A stretch of DNA of 64,000 nucleotides from Actinopolymorpha alba DSM 45243. Its GTDB lineage: Bacteria > Actinomycetota > Actinomycetes > Propionibacteriales > Actinopolymorphaceae. The notes under the pieces were generated by a model. The model was not told where the DNA came from, did not search any database, and saw nothing but the letters and a program-made list of their open reading frames with translations. Shown here piece by piece: positions 8,674 through 16,776 of the stretch. The stretch covers positions 1 through 64,000 of the forward strand of contig NZ_KB892763.1 of assembly GCF_000373925.1 (NCBI RefSeq). The letters run 5' to 3'. The first letter of the stretch is position 1; every line of letters starts with the position of its first letter. Both the position numbers and the translations under genes were made by a program.

Positions 8674-9336
8674 TTAGCGGTTTCCCTTGACATCCAGTCC
8701 AATGGGGCAGGTGACTCCCGTACCGGCGATGCCGCAGTAGCCGTTCGGCACTTTGTGCAAATACTGCTGGTGGTAGTCCTCGGCGTAATAGAAATCCTCA
8801 AGTGGCGCGATCTCCGTGGTGATCTGGCCATAACCCGACTGCCGAAGCTTCTCCGCGTACGCAGCCTTCGACGCCTCGGCCGCGGTCCGCTGCGCTTCGT
8901 TCGTGTAGTAGACCGTCGAGCGGTACTGCGTGCCGACGTCGTTGCCCTGGCGGTACCCCTGCGTCGGGTCGTGCGCCTCCCAGAAGGCCTTCAGGAGTTC
9001 GGCGTATGACGTCTTCGCCGGATCGAAAACGACCCGCACCACCTCGGCGTGGCCCGTGCCTCCGCTGCAGACCTCTTCGTACGTTGGGTTCGGGGTGTAG
9101 CCGCCCGCGTAGCCGACAGCGGTCGACCAGACACCAGGCGTCTGCCAGAACTTCCGCTCCGCCCCCCAGAAACAGCCGAGTCCGAACACCGCGAGTTCGT
9201 ACCCCGCTGGTACGGCACCTTCGAGCGGCGTCCCGAGGACCGCGTGGAGAGCGGGCACCGCGAAGGGGCGCTCCGGCCGGCCGGGCAGGGCCTTCGCCGG
9301 GTCCGGCATCTCCTGCTTGTGACGCAAGAACTGCAT
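8674..9336 (-). CDS. msrA: Peptide-methionine (S)-S-oxide reductase
   Basis: Reduces methionine-S-sulfoxide in proteins and free form. The 220-residue product carries the catalytic GCFWGAE motif with Cys55, then VGYAGG, GHAEVV and GTQYRS, all in family order, and YHQQYL near the C-terminus. I chose ATG 9336 because GGAGAG sits 6 bp upstream; the open frame to 9390 adds an unlikely basic leader. The N-terminal ~45 residues extend the core as in many actinobacterial MsrA proteins. Confidence 0.95.
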   Translation of the reverse strand: MQFLRHKQEMPDPAKALPGRPERPFAVPALHAVLGTPLEGAVPAGYELAVFGLGCFWGAERKFWQTPGVWSTAVGYAGGYTPNPTYEEVCSGGTGHAEVVRVVFDPAKTSYAELLKAFWEAHDPTQGYRQGNDVGTQYRSTVYYTNEAQRTAAEASKAAYAEKLRQSGYGQITTEIAPLEDFYYAEDYHQQYLHKVPNGYCGIAGTGVTCPIGLDVKGNR

Positions 9337-9446
9337 GTCGCCTCTCCTTCGCTCGCCCGGGCTCGGACGCTCCTCACCAGCCACCGACAAGAGACACTCT
9401 GCCGGGGCGTTCGCCAGGTGTAACCAACCGGGCCCCGGCGCGATTC

Positions 9447-9469
9447 CGGCTGGCTCAGCTGACCAGCCG
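9447..9469 (-). terminator. Hairpin 3' of the MocR gene
   Basis: CGGCTGG and CCAGCCG form a perfect 7-bp stem with a 9-nt loop, ending 3 bp past the MocR stop codon. No T tract; likely an intrinsic terminator of the GC-rich type. Confidence 0.45.
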
Positions 9470-9471
9470 AC

Positions 9472-10980
9472 TCAGGTCACCAGGGGAGTGAGGTCGCGGG
9501 AATGGCGCGACCGCTCGTCCGCGCGGACCGGCCGGCCATCGTGGCCGCGGGGGTAATCCGCGGCGAGCCGGGCGTACGCCTTCGCGACCCGCTCGACCGC
9601 CGTGGTGAGATCCGCCTCGGGCAGCGTGTACGGGAGCCGGACAAACCGCTCGAAAGCGCCGTCCGTACCGAACTTCGGCCCGCTTGCCAGGCGTACTCCC
9701 TCCTGCCCGGCGAGCACCGCCAGCGCGCTGGAGACAGGTGCCGCGAACTCACACCACAGGCTCAGCCCGCCGAGGGGTACGTCGAAGCGCCAGTCCGGCA
9801 GGTACGTACGCAACGCCGCGACGAGCGCGGCCCGCTGGGACCGTAGGGCGGAAAGGCGTCCGGCCAGGATCGGCTCCTGCCGGACCAGGAGTTCAGCGGC
9901 GGTCAGCTGGCTGAGGATCGAGGTGCCCAGGTCAGTCGCGGCCCGCGCACTCAGTACCCGCGACACCAACGACGCCGGAGCCCGAAGCCACCCGACCCCG
10001 AGGCCGCCCCAGAAGGTCTTGCTCGTACTCCCGATGACGAGGACGCCGCGTTGCGCGTACGCCGCCAGCGGCCGCGGCATCGCGTCGGCCGCCACGTCGA
10101 GCCCGAGGTCGAGGACCGTCTCGTCGACGACGGCGAGGGTACGGGTCCGGGCGAGTGCGGCCGCGACGCGTTCGCGCGCGGCGTCGCCCATGAGCAGGCC
10201 GGTCGGGTTGTGGAAGTCCGGCATGAGGTACGCCAACCGCGGCGCGGACTGGCGCAGCGTGGCCTCGAACATCGCGTGGTCCCAACCGTCCCGGCCGAGC
10301 GGCACCGGAACGACCCGGGCCGGGACCTGCCGGATCGCCTCCAGCGCGTTGGGGTACGTCGGATGCTCGACGAGGACGCGGTCGCCGGGGCTGACGAACG
10401 TCCGCAGGGTCAGGGCGAATGCCTGCAGGGCGCCGCCGGTGATCAGGATCTGGTCGGGTGAGGTCGGCAGGCCGCGCTCGGAGTAGCGACGGGCCACCAG
10501 CTCGCACAGCGCGGGCACGCCGCGGGCGGTGTAGCCGTGCCCGCCGAGGTACGCCGGCAGCGACTGGCTGGCCGCGGCGACCGCATCCGCCATTCCGGGC
10601 GGAGCGGTGAGAGCCGCCGCGGCGATGTCGAGTAGGTGGCGTTCCTCCTCCGAGGGCGGCGTGATGGCGCCGGTCACGGGGACACACGCGGACGGTGGCA
10701 CGGTGGTGCGGCTCGGGGCGCCGCGCCGGCTGCTGAGGAACCTCGACTCCCGCAGCGCCGCGTACGCCGCGGTCACCGTCGTACGACTCGTCTCGAGGGC
10801 GAGCGCGAGGTCGCGTTCACTGGGCATCCGGGTGCCGGGTGGCAGGCGCCCGTCGAGGATGAGGACGCGGATGCGGTCAGCGAGGGCGCGGTACGACGGG
10901 CGGCTCTGGCGCCACGTACCCAGGAGGCCGGCGAGCTGGCCGGCTGTGGTCGAGCGGTCCACCATGCAGGCCACTGTCAC
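9472..10980 (-). CDS. MocR-type GntR regulator with aminotransferase-fold domain
   Basis: A 502-residue fusion. An N-terminal winged helix of GntR type (PSYRALADRIRVLILDGRLPP and the PSERDLALALETSRTTV recognition region, residues ~28-75) is followed by a ~380-residue fold-type I aminotransferase domain. That domain has HNPTG (in DFHNPTGLL) and the PLP lysine in GSTSKTFWGG. MocR proteins sense PLP or an amine adduct. Starts at 10980 (ATG) or 10965 (ATG) are both possible. Divergent from a YczE-type membrane protein, an arrangement known for the YczR/YczE pair of Bacillus relatives, so it probably controls that gene. Confidence 0.9.
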   Translation of the reverse strand: MTVACMVDRSTTAGQLAGLLGTWRQSRPSYRALADRIRVLILDGRLPPGTRMPSERDLALALETSRTTVTAAYAALRESRFLSSRRGAPSRTTVPPSACVPVTGAITPPSEEERHLLDIAAAALTAPPGMADAVAAASQSLPAYLGGHGYTARGVPALCELVARRYSERGLPTSPDQILITGGALQAFALTLRTFVSPGDRVLVEHPTYPNALEAIRQVPARVVPVPLGRDGWDHAMFEATLRQSAPRLAYLMPDFHNPTGLLMGDAARERVAAALARTRTLAVVDETVLDLGLDVAADAMPRPLAAYAQRGVLVIGSTSKTFWGGLGVGWLRAPASLVSRVLSARAATDLGTSILSQLTAAELLVRQEPILAGRLSALRSQRAALVAALRTYLPDWRFDVPLGGLSLWCEFAAPVSSALAVLAGQEGVRLASGPKFGTDGAFERFVRLPYTLPEADLTTAVERVAKAYARLAADYPRGHDGRPVRADERSRHSRDLTPLVT

Positions 10981-10989
10981 ACAGGTGGA

Positions 10990-11003
10990 CCTGGAATTCC
11001 AGG
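10990..11003. promoter_or_regulatory. 14-bp palindrome between mocR and yczE-like gene
   Basis: CCTGGAATTCCAGG is a perfect palindrome placed 10 bp from the MocR start (10980) and 26 bp before the membrane-protein start. It is the best operator candidate in this short divergent gap. Confidence 0.5.
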
Positions 11004-11028
11004 CCAGTTGTCGGAGAGGATGCCCGAC

Positions 11029-11730
11029 GTGTCCGACAACTCACATGCCCCGGCCTACGCGTCCTCGCCCCTCGCCGCGCTCAAGGAAGGGCGACTGACT
11101 CGCCGGCTCGTCCAGCTCTACCTCGGACTGGTGCTGTACGGCGCCTCGATGGCGTTGATGATCCGCGCCGACCTGGGTCTGGACCCGTGGGATGTCTTCC
11201 ACCAGGGGCTCGTCGTCCACACGCCGTTCTCCTTCGGCACGATCGTGATCCTGGTGAGCCTGGTCGTCCTCCTGGGCTGGATCCCGCTCCGGCAACTGCC
11301 CGGGCTCGGCACGCTGAGCAACGCTTTGATCATCGGCCTGGTCGTGGACCTGGTTCTTGGGATCCTGTCCGTGCCGGAGTCGCTCGCCATCCGGATCGTC
11401 TTCCTGGTCGCGGCCGTCCTTCTGAACGCGGTGGCGACGGCGGCGTACATCGGCGCCCGGCTCGGCCCCGGACCACGGGACGGGCTGATGACGGGCCTGG
11501 TCCGGCGTACGGGCGGATCGGTGCGCCTGGTCCGGACGGGGATCGAGGTGGTGGTCCTGGGGATCGGCTGGCTGCTCGGCGGCACGGTGGGGATCGGCAC
11601 GGTGGTGTACGCCCTGGGAATCGGGCCGCTGGTGCACGTGCTGCTTCCCCGGCTGACAGTGCCGGCCGACTTGCCTGCGACACCGGCGCCCGCGGCTGCG
11701 GCTGGGACTGCCCCGCCTGGTGCGGAATGA
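11029..11730 (+). CDS. YczE/YitT-family integral membrane protein
   Basis: A 233-residue protein with about five membrane segments (LYLGLVLYGASMALMI, IVILVSLVVLLGWI, ALIIGLVVDLVLGI, VFLVAAVLLNAVATA, VVVLGIGWLLGG) and the family sequence DLGLDPWDVFHQG near residue 45. Function in the family is unclear, possibly transport. GGAGAGG at 11013-11019 abuts the ATG at 11020 but is 9 nt from GTG 11029, so I chose the GTG. The stop codon lies inside the left arm of a large inverted repeat. Confidence 0.82.
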   Translation: MSDNSHAPAYASSPLAALKEGRLTRRLVQLYLGLVLYGASMALMIRADLGLDPWDVFHQGLVVHTPFSFGTIVILVSLVVLLGWIPLRQLPGLGTLSNALIIGLVVDLVLGILSVPESLAIRIVFLVAAVLLNAVATAAYIGARLGPGPRDGLMTGLVRRTGGSVRLVRTGIEVVVLGIGWLLGGTVGIGTVVYALGIGPLVHVLLPRLTVPADLPATPAPAAAAGTAPPGAE

Positions 11731-11814
11731 TCACGTATACGTGGTCATTACCTGCCTCACGTGGCATGGGTGCCATGCGAAGCGGGCAATGACCACGTAT
11801 ACGTGATCATTCCG
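11723..11814. repeat. Perfect 27-bp inverted repeat with self-palindromic arms
   Basis: Arms 11723-11749 and 11788-11814 are exact reverse complements around a 38-nt loop. Each arm contains the perfect palindrome CACGTATACGTG (11732-11743 and 11794-11805), nearly extended by flanking TGAT/GTCA. The loop itself holds GCATGG/CCATGC (11764-11778). The left arm overlaps the stop codon of the yczE-like gene, and the element sits between two same-strand genes. It could act as terminator, paired operator or mobile palindrome. Confidence 0.9.
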
Positions 11815-11868
11815 GGCCGCGCCGAGGCTGCTGCCACCCCGCGCTCCCGCCCCGGATAGCCTCGCCCC

Positions 11869-13020
11869 ATGAGCGAGCAGCAGCACGGGTTCGAGACGCT
11901 TGCGATCCACGCCGGGCAGCCGGCCGATCCCGCGACCGGGGCCGTGATCACCCCGATTTTCGCCACCAGCACCTACCAGCAGGACGGCGTCGGGAAGCCG
12001 CGCCAGGGGTATGAGTACTCCCGCACCCAGAATCCCACCCGGGCCGCGCTCGAGGAGTGCCTGGCCGCGCTGGAGCAGGGCACCCGGGGGCTGGCGTTCG
12101 CGAGTGGCATGGCTGCCGAGGACACCCTGCTGCGCACCCTCTGCAAGCCTGGCGATCACGTGGTCATCCCCGATGATGCGTACGGCGGCACCTACCGGCT
12201 GTTCTCCAAGGTCGCCGAGCCGTGGGGGGTCGCGCACACACCCGCGCACGTCGCCGACGTCGATGCTGTCCGCGACGCCGTCCGCAGCCGGCCCACCGCG
12301 CTGTTGTGGGTCGAGACGCCGACGAACCCACTGCTCGCGGTCGCCGACATCGCCGCCCTGGCCGGGGTGGCGCACGAGGCGGGGGCGCTGCTCGTCGTCG
12401 ACAACACCTTCGCCTCGCCGTACCTCCAGCAGCCGCTCACCCTCGGCGCCGACGTGGTCGTGCACTCCACCACGAAGTACGCCGGCGGGCACTCCGACGT
12501 GGTCGGTGGCGCACTGGTCACCGCCAACGCCGAGTTGGGGGAGCGGCTGGCGTTCCACCAGAACGCGATGGGCGCGGTCGCCGGACCGTTCGACGCGTGG
12601 TTGGTGCTGCGCGGGCTCAAGACGCTGGCCGTCCGTATGGAACGCCACTGCGACAACGCCGAACGGGTGGCGGCGTTCCTCGCTGGGCATCCGGCCGTCC
12701 GCCAGGTGCTGTATCCCGGACTCCCCGAGCACCCGGGCCACGAGGTCGCGGCGAAGCAGATGCGGAGGTACGGCGGGATCGTGTCGTTCCGGCTCGCCGG
12801 CGGAGCGGCCGCGGCCGTACGCGCCTGCGAACGCGCGAAACTCTTCACGCTGGCCGAGTCGCTGGGCGGCATCGAGTCGCTGATCGAGCACCCGGGCCAG
12901 ATGACGCACGCGAGCGCGGCCGGCTCACCGCTGGAGGTGCCGGATGATCTCGTCCGCCTGTCGGTCGGCATCGAAACGGTCGACGACCTGCTGGACGATC
13001 TCGCCCAGGCGCTGAGCTGA
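11869..13020 (+). CDS. metB: Cystathionine gamma-synthase (trans-sulfuration PLP enzyme)
   Basis: Condenses an activated homoserine ester with cysteine to cystathionine in methionine synthesis. The 383-residue product has the Cys/Met-metabolism PLP fold: YSRTQNPTR (50-58), FASGMAA, the DNTFASP motif (178-184) and the Schiff-base lysine Lys203 in STTKYAGGHSD. The C-terminal SLGGIESLIEHP is typical of gamma-synthase and gamma-lyase alike. A gamma-lyase acting in the reverse pathway cannot be excluded from sequence alone. Confidence 0.85.
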   Translation: MSEQQHGFETLAIHAGQPADPATGAVITPIFATSTYQQDGVGKPRQGYEYSRTQNPTRAALEECLAALEQGTRGLAFASGMAAEDTLLRTLCKPGDHVVIPDDAYGGTYRLFSKVAEPWGVAHTPAHVADVDAVRDAVRSRPTALLWVETPTNPLLAVADIAALAGVAHEAGALLVVDNTFASPYLQQPLTLGADVVVHSTTKYAGGHSDVVGGALVTANAELGERLAFHQNAMGAVAGPFDAWLVLRGLKTLAVRMERHCDNAERVAAFLAGHPAVRQVLYPGLPEHPGHEVAAKQMRRYGGIVSFRLAGGAAAAVRACERAKLFTLAESLGGIESLIEHPGQMTHASAAGSPLEVPDDLVRLSVGIETVDDLLDDLAQALS

Positions 13021-13071
13021 GCTGAGCTTCTCGGCCCAGGGATACTGCCCGCAGGACACTACGCTGACCCG

Positions 13072-13425
13072 ATGGACCTCGAGCAGCTGACCGCGCGGGC
13101 GATGCGCGTCCACGCGCTGTACGACGAACTCAACCTGCGGCAGCGCGAACGCAGCTGGACGCGCGAGGAGTTCATGCTCGGGTTCGTCGGAGATGTGGGC
13201 GATCTCGCCAAGCTGGTCATGGCTGAGGAGGGCGCGCGCGACATGCCCGGCGGCCGCGCGGCCCTCCAGCATGAGCTCGCCGACTGCCTGTGGTCGGTGC
13301 TCGTGCTGGCAAAGCTGTACGACGTCGACCTGTCGGTGGAGTATCCGCGCACGCTCGACGAACTCGAGGCCGCGATCACCAGGCAGCTGCGTCCCAGTGG
13401 GGAAGGCGCCGAGGTCGCTCCGTGA
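13072..13425 (+). CDS. MazG-like nucleotide pyrophosphohydrolase-fold protein
   Basis: A 117-residue all-helical protein resembling MazG-type NTP pyrophosphatases. The metal-binding helix pair appears as GDVGDLAKL (residues ~43-51) and HELADCLWSV (~66-75). The first motif has DVGD where classic MazG has ExxE, so activity is uncertain. Its stop overlaps the GTG of the GlmL-like gene by 4 bp (GTGA), indicating translational coupling and a shared task. Confidence 0.75.
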   Translation: MDLEQLTARAMRVHALYDELNLRQRERSWTREEFMLGFVGDVGDLAKLVMAEEGARDMPGGRAALQHELADCLWSVLVLAKLYDVDLSVEYPRTLDELEAAITRQLRPSGEGAEVAP

Positions 13426-14810
13426 CCCGGATCCTGTGCGTCGACTTCGGTTCCACGTACACCAAGGCAGCCCTGGTCGATGTGGACTCCGGCGCACTGG
13501 TGGCGACGGCGAGCCACTCGACCACCATCGGCACTGACCTGATGGACGCCCTTGACGTGCTCCGCGCCCGGCTCGCGGAGCGCACCGGCGAGCGACCCAC
13601 CTGGGAGGTAAGGGCGTGCTCGAGTGCCGGTGGCGGGCTGCGCGTGGCGGTCGTCGGTAACGAACAGCTGGTCACCAGCGAGGCTGGCCATCGGGTGGCG
13701 TTGTCCTCGGGCGGCCGCGTGGTCGCGGTCGTGTCGGGGACGCTGGACGCCACGGTGGTCACGGAACTCCGCGCGGCCCGGCCCGACGTCGTCCTCCTCG
13801 TTGGTGGTACCAACGGCGGTAACACCCGAGTCCTGCGCGCCAACGCCCAGGCGCTCGCGGCGACCGGGGATGCCACTCCGGTCGTGGTCGCCGGCAACGC
13901 ATCCTGTCAAGCTGAGGTTGCAGCGGTGTTCGAGCAAGCCGGAACGCCTTGTGTCGTTGCCGACAACGTCCTGCCGGAGATTGGTGTCGTATGCCCGGGG
14001 CCGGCCCGCGCCGCCATCCGCGAGATGTTCGTACGCCACGTGATCGGCGGCAAGCATCTGTCCCGGCAGGAGGAGTTCGTCCGCATCGTCCGGGGCGCCA
14101 CGCCTGACCTGGTCCTGCGTGGTGTGGAGGTCCTCGCGGGCACCCAGCAGGGTGCGGGTGTGGCCGTGGTCGACGTCGGCGGGGCCACGACCGACGTCCA
14201 TTCGGTGGTCGAACTCGACCCGGAGGACGCGAACCTTCGCCGCGAGGTGGTCTCGACCCTCCCTGCCAGCCGTACCGTCGAAGGCGATCTCGGAGTCCGG
14301 TGGAATGCCGCCGGAATTGTCGAGGCGGCCGTCAAGGAAGGCTTGCTTGCCGGGGGCGAGGAGCCCGCGTTGCGGTCCGCGGCACGCCCCCGGATTGCCG
14401 AGCCGGGACTCGACGCGGGCTCGCCCGGCGAGCAGAGCCTCGACCAGCGGCTGGCCATCCTCGCCGTCAAGGTTGCCTTGCGGCGGCACTCCGGCCGGGC
14501 ACAGGTGGTGGTGAGTTCCGGTAACCGGCTGGTGGAACGAACCGGCAAGGACCTTCGCGAGGTCACCCTGCTCGTCGGGTCCGGCGGGGTTCTCCGGCAT
14601 GCCAAACCGCGGGAGGCCCACACGTTGCTGGCGGCTGCCCTGGACGGTCACGGGGCCGGTGCCTGGCTGCTTCCCGAAGGGCCGCGGTTGGTGGTGGACC
14701 GGGCGTACGTCCTGGCCGCGGTCGGCCTGCTCGCTGACGACTATCCCGAGGTGGCGGTGGCGCTGGCGATCCAGCTGGAGCACCTGGGAGACACGCACGT
14801 CCCCGCGTGA
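13422..14810 (+). CDS. GlmL/MutL-type reactivating ATPase for B12-dependent amino acid mutase
   Basis: A 462-residue ASKHA-fold ATPase of the GlmL family, which restores adenosylcobalamin-dependent mutases such as glutamate or ornithine mutase. The N-terminus CVDFGSTYTKAALVD is the phosphate-binding loop, LVGGTNGGN follows near residue 125, and VAVVDVGGATTDVHSV near 250 is the second phosphate loop. The start is the GTG overlapping the preceding stop. No mutase subunit (mutS/E or oraS/E type) lies within at least 13 kb upstream or 49 kb downstream, so the gene is separated from its usual partners. Confidence 0.85.
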   Translation: MTRILCVDFGSTYTKAALVDVDSGALVATASHSTTIGTDLMDALDVLRARLAERTGERPTWEVRACSSAGGGLRVAVVGNEQLVTSEAGHRVALSSGGRVVAVVSGTLDATVVTELRAARPDVVLLVGGTNGGNTRVLRANAQALAATGDATPVVVAGNASCQAEVAAVFEQAGTPCVVADNVLPEIGVVCPGPARAAIREMFVRHVIGGKHLSRQEEFVRIVRGATPDLVLRGVEVLAGTQQGAGVAVVDVGGATTDVHSVVELDPEDANLRREVVSTLPASRTVEGDLGVRWNAAGIVEAAVKEGLLAGGEEPALRSAARPRIAEPGLDAGSPGEQSLDQRLAILAVKVALRRHSGRAQVVVSSGNRLVERTGKDLREVTLLVGSGGVLRHAKPREAHTLLAAALDGHGAGAWLLPEGPRLVVDRAYVLAAVGLLADDYPEVAVALAIQLEHLGDTHVPA

Positions 14811-14840
14811 ACGAGATCGCGGCACCGGCTCGGAGTTATT

Positions 14841-14863
14841 GGTGGACATAATTCTGGTCCACC
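14841..14863. terminator. Hairpin after the GlmL-like gene
   Basis: GGTGGAC and GTCCACC form a 7-bp perfect stem with the AT-rich loop ATAATTCTG. It lies 30 bp past the stop in an AT-rich spacer that also precedes the CofE-like gene, so it may be a terminator or part of that gene's control region. Confidence 0.4.
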
Positions 14864-15008
14864 TCTTCGAGTTGAACGCGAAGTTAAAAGAATTCTAATT
14901 TCCCCCATGCCCCTACGGTTCGTGGCGAGAATTGGATTTCGACAGTACCGCGGGAATGTGCAGGTGGGGGTGTTCAAGATTTCTGCTATCGAAAGACCGC
15001 ACTGGACC

Positions 15009-15659
15009 ATGAAGGTCGTTGCTGGCCGCGTCTTCCACAGATGTGCGGTCAGGACCCGGTGGCTGCGGGAAAGCGACGACCTCGCCGAGATCCTGGTCGA
15101 ATATGCCGCGGATCGCCGGCCTGGTGACACGGTGGCCGTCAGCGAGAAGGTCGCGCTTCTCCTTTCCGGCCGGGCAATTCCGGTCGAGAAGGTTCCCATC
15201 AGTCGGGACGCGCGCTTTCTCTCTCGGTTCGTCCGGCCGCACCACGACACCCTCGGCCTTTCGATACCCGTGAAAATGGAGTGGGTCCTGCGCCAAATCG
15301 GGCGTCCGCGGGTCTATGCGGCGGCCTTGGTGGCGGGCATGACGCGGCCGTTCGGGCTCAAGGGGATGTTCTTCCACGTGGCCGGCGATCTCGCCCGGAC
15401 GGTCGACGGAGGCACGCCGCCGTACGACCACCTGCTCTTCCCGCCGTTCCCGGTCGATGACGCTACCACCCTCTGCGCGGAACTCGAGGCGAAACTCGAC
15501 TCAGGCGTCGCCATCGTCGACATCAACGACTTCGGCGGCTCGGTCCGGGCCGTCTCACCGCGGGCGTTGCCGGCCGACATCCTGGCTCGCGTGCTCGCCG
15601 ACAATCCGCTCGGTCAGCGCTCGACCGGCAGGCCGTTCGTACTCGTCCGACCCAACTGA
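15009..15659 (+). CDS. CofE-like (coenzyme F420-0 gamma-glutamyl ligase family) protein
   Basis: Resembles the F420 glutamyl ligase fold as a standalone unit. GDTVAVSEKVALLLSGR corresponds to the family's GD-SEK-GR block. GMTRPFGLKGMFFHVAG and DGGTPPYDHLLFPPF follow. It may ligate an amino acid to a cofactor other than F420, since the divergent-family members have lost strict motifs. The frame is open from ATG 14907, but the added 34 residues are AT-richer and unlike the family. ATG 15009 fits the expected N-terminus. An LLM-type oxidoreductase lies 1.1 kb downstream. Confidence 0.7.
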   Translation: MKVVAGRVFHRCAVRTRWLRESDDLAEILVEYAADRRPGDTVAVSEKVALLLSGRAIPVEKVPISRDARFLSRFVRPHHDTLGLSIPVKMEWVLRQIGRPRVYAAALVAGMTRPFGLKGMFFHVAGDLARTVDGGTPPYDHLLFPPFPVDDATTLCAELEAKLDSGVAIVDINDFGGSVRAVSPRALPADILARVLADNPLGQRSTGRPFVLVRPN

Positions 15660-15664
15660 CTCGA

Positions 15665-15694
15665 CCGCAATTCCCGGCTCGCCGGGAATTGCGG
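15665..15694 (+). terminator. Strong hairpin after the CofE-like gene
   Basis: A perfect 13-bp stem (CCGCAATTCCCGG with CCGGGAATTGCGG) closes the tetraloop CTCG, 5 bp past the stop codon. No T run follows. A GC-rich intrinsic terminator is the simplest reading. Confidence 0.7.
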
Positions 15695-15865
15695 CGGGCC
15701 GAATTCTCCTCGGCGCCGTGAATATCGTCTCCAGAAAACCCGACGGTATTTGTCTTACGGTCTGGCCTCGACGACTTGACCGTATCGAGAGAATACGCGG
15801 CTGATATCGCGGGGAAGGTGAGTACGAGGTCCGCGGGCGTACTGATTCCGAGGGGGTAACAGATA

Positions 15866-16519
15866 ATGGCGCACCGAAAGCTCGACATCCTCGAACGCGA
15901 TGGTTTCGTGATCCTGAAGCCGAACGAACGTCACATCGCGGCTGAGGAATGGGAGGCGCTCGACTATCTTGACTGGAAGTCCGGCGGTGACACGAATTTC
16001 GCCGTACTCGCGTCAGCCGACGGCACGGATGATCCGCGCGGCTTCTGGGAACTCGGCAAGCCCGACAAGGACGGCATCTGGACGGACAACGCCGAAAAGG
16101 CGCCCACGCTTCGCCGTTGGGTGGAGGATTCCAAGGTTCGCTTCGGCCGGGTCCGGGTGATCAAACTCAACCCGTCGACGAGCGAGAACGAGGTGACGTC
16201 CCGCTTCCTGCACCAGGACGACAACAACCGGCTGAATCCCGACGGGGAAGGCTGGGTCGTCCGGGCCTGGGTCAACCTCACCGACGACCCGGACAGCTAC
16301 ATGGTCCTGCGCGAGGACAAGGACGACCCGTCGACCGAACACCGCATCCCGCTGCCGCGGAACGCGCAGTTCCTGGTTGACACAGAGCGGCTCTGGCACG
16401 CGGTCTACCACCCGGGGCCCGAGCCGCGCTACGCGATGATCACGAGCTTCGAGTCGGGTCCCGCTCTCAAGAAGTGGGTCACGGCGAGGATGCCGCGTCC
16501 GCGGTCGAAGAAGCGCTGA
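15866..16519 (+). CDS. Uncharacterised protein, possible 2OG-Fe(II) oxygenase fold
   Basis: A 217-residue soluble protein with a GAGGGGG site upstream of its ATG. I recognise no named family with certainty. The second half reads FLHQDDNNRLNP, then WVNLTDDPDSYMVL, then LWHAVYHPGPEPRYAMITSF. This spacing of an HxD pair, a distal His and an Arg on a final strand matches the double-stranded beta-helix of Asp/Asn hydroxylase-type oxygenases. The C-terminus is a basic tail (PRPRSKKR). Expression is bounded by hairpins on both sides. Confidence 0.6.
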   Translation: MAHRKLDILERDGFVILKPNERHIAAEEWEALDYLDWKSGGDTNFAVLASADGTDDPRGFWELGKPDKDGIWTDNAEKAPTLRRWVEDSKVRFGRVRVIKLNPSTSENEVTSRFLHQDDNNRLNPDGEGWVVRAWVNLTDDPDSYMVLREDKDDPSTEHRIPLPRNAQFLVDTERLWHAVYHPGPEPRYAMITSFESGPALKKWVTARMPRPRSKKR

Positions 16520-16562
16520 CCGCGGGATTCGTCTGCCGCCACCAGGCCAACCGCCCTGCCAC

Positions 16563-16619
16563 GTTGGGTCGGGGGCACCCTTGTACGGCTCTTCTGGCCA
16601 AGGGTGCCCCCGACCCAAC
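16563..16619 (+). repeat. Dispersed hairpin element, copy 1
   Basis: Perfect 20-bp inverted repeat (arms 16563-16582 and 16600-16619, core TTGGGTCGGGGGCACCC) with a 17-nt loop, 44 bp past the preceding stop. A second copy at 33484-33540 shares 22 identical nt across the left arm and loop entry, and the loop ending TGGCCA is also conserved. Probably a repeated terminator-like element. Confidence 0.85.
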
Positions 16620-16776
16620 ACCCGCTGCAGCCGTCGCCCTCACCCTGCGTCGCCGCTCCTGGCGTCGCCGGGGGAGATGCGCGGCGGTGGGGATGCGCGG
16701 CGGGCGGCGACCAGGAGGTTTGAATAGGTCCTCAGCAGAGTCGCGGAGATCGTCCAGCGAGCGGTAGGACTGGGGC

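Noticed and set aside
13290-13421. Longer frame for the GlmL-like protein
   Set aside because: It overlaps the MazG-like gene out of frame; the family N-terminus begins right at GTG 13422.
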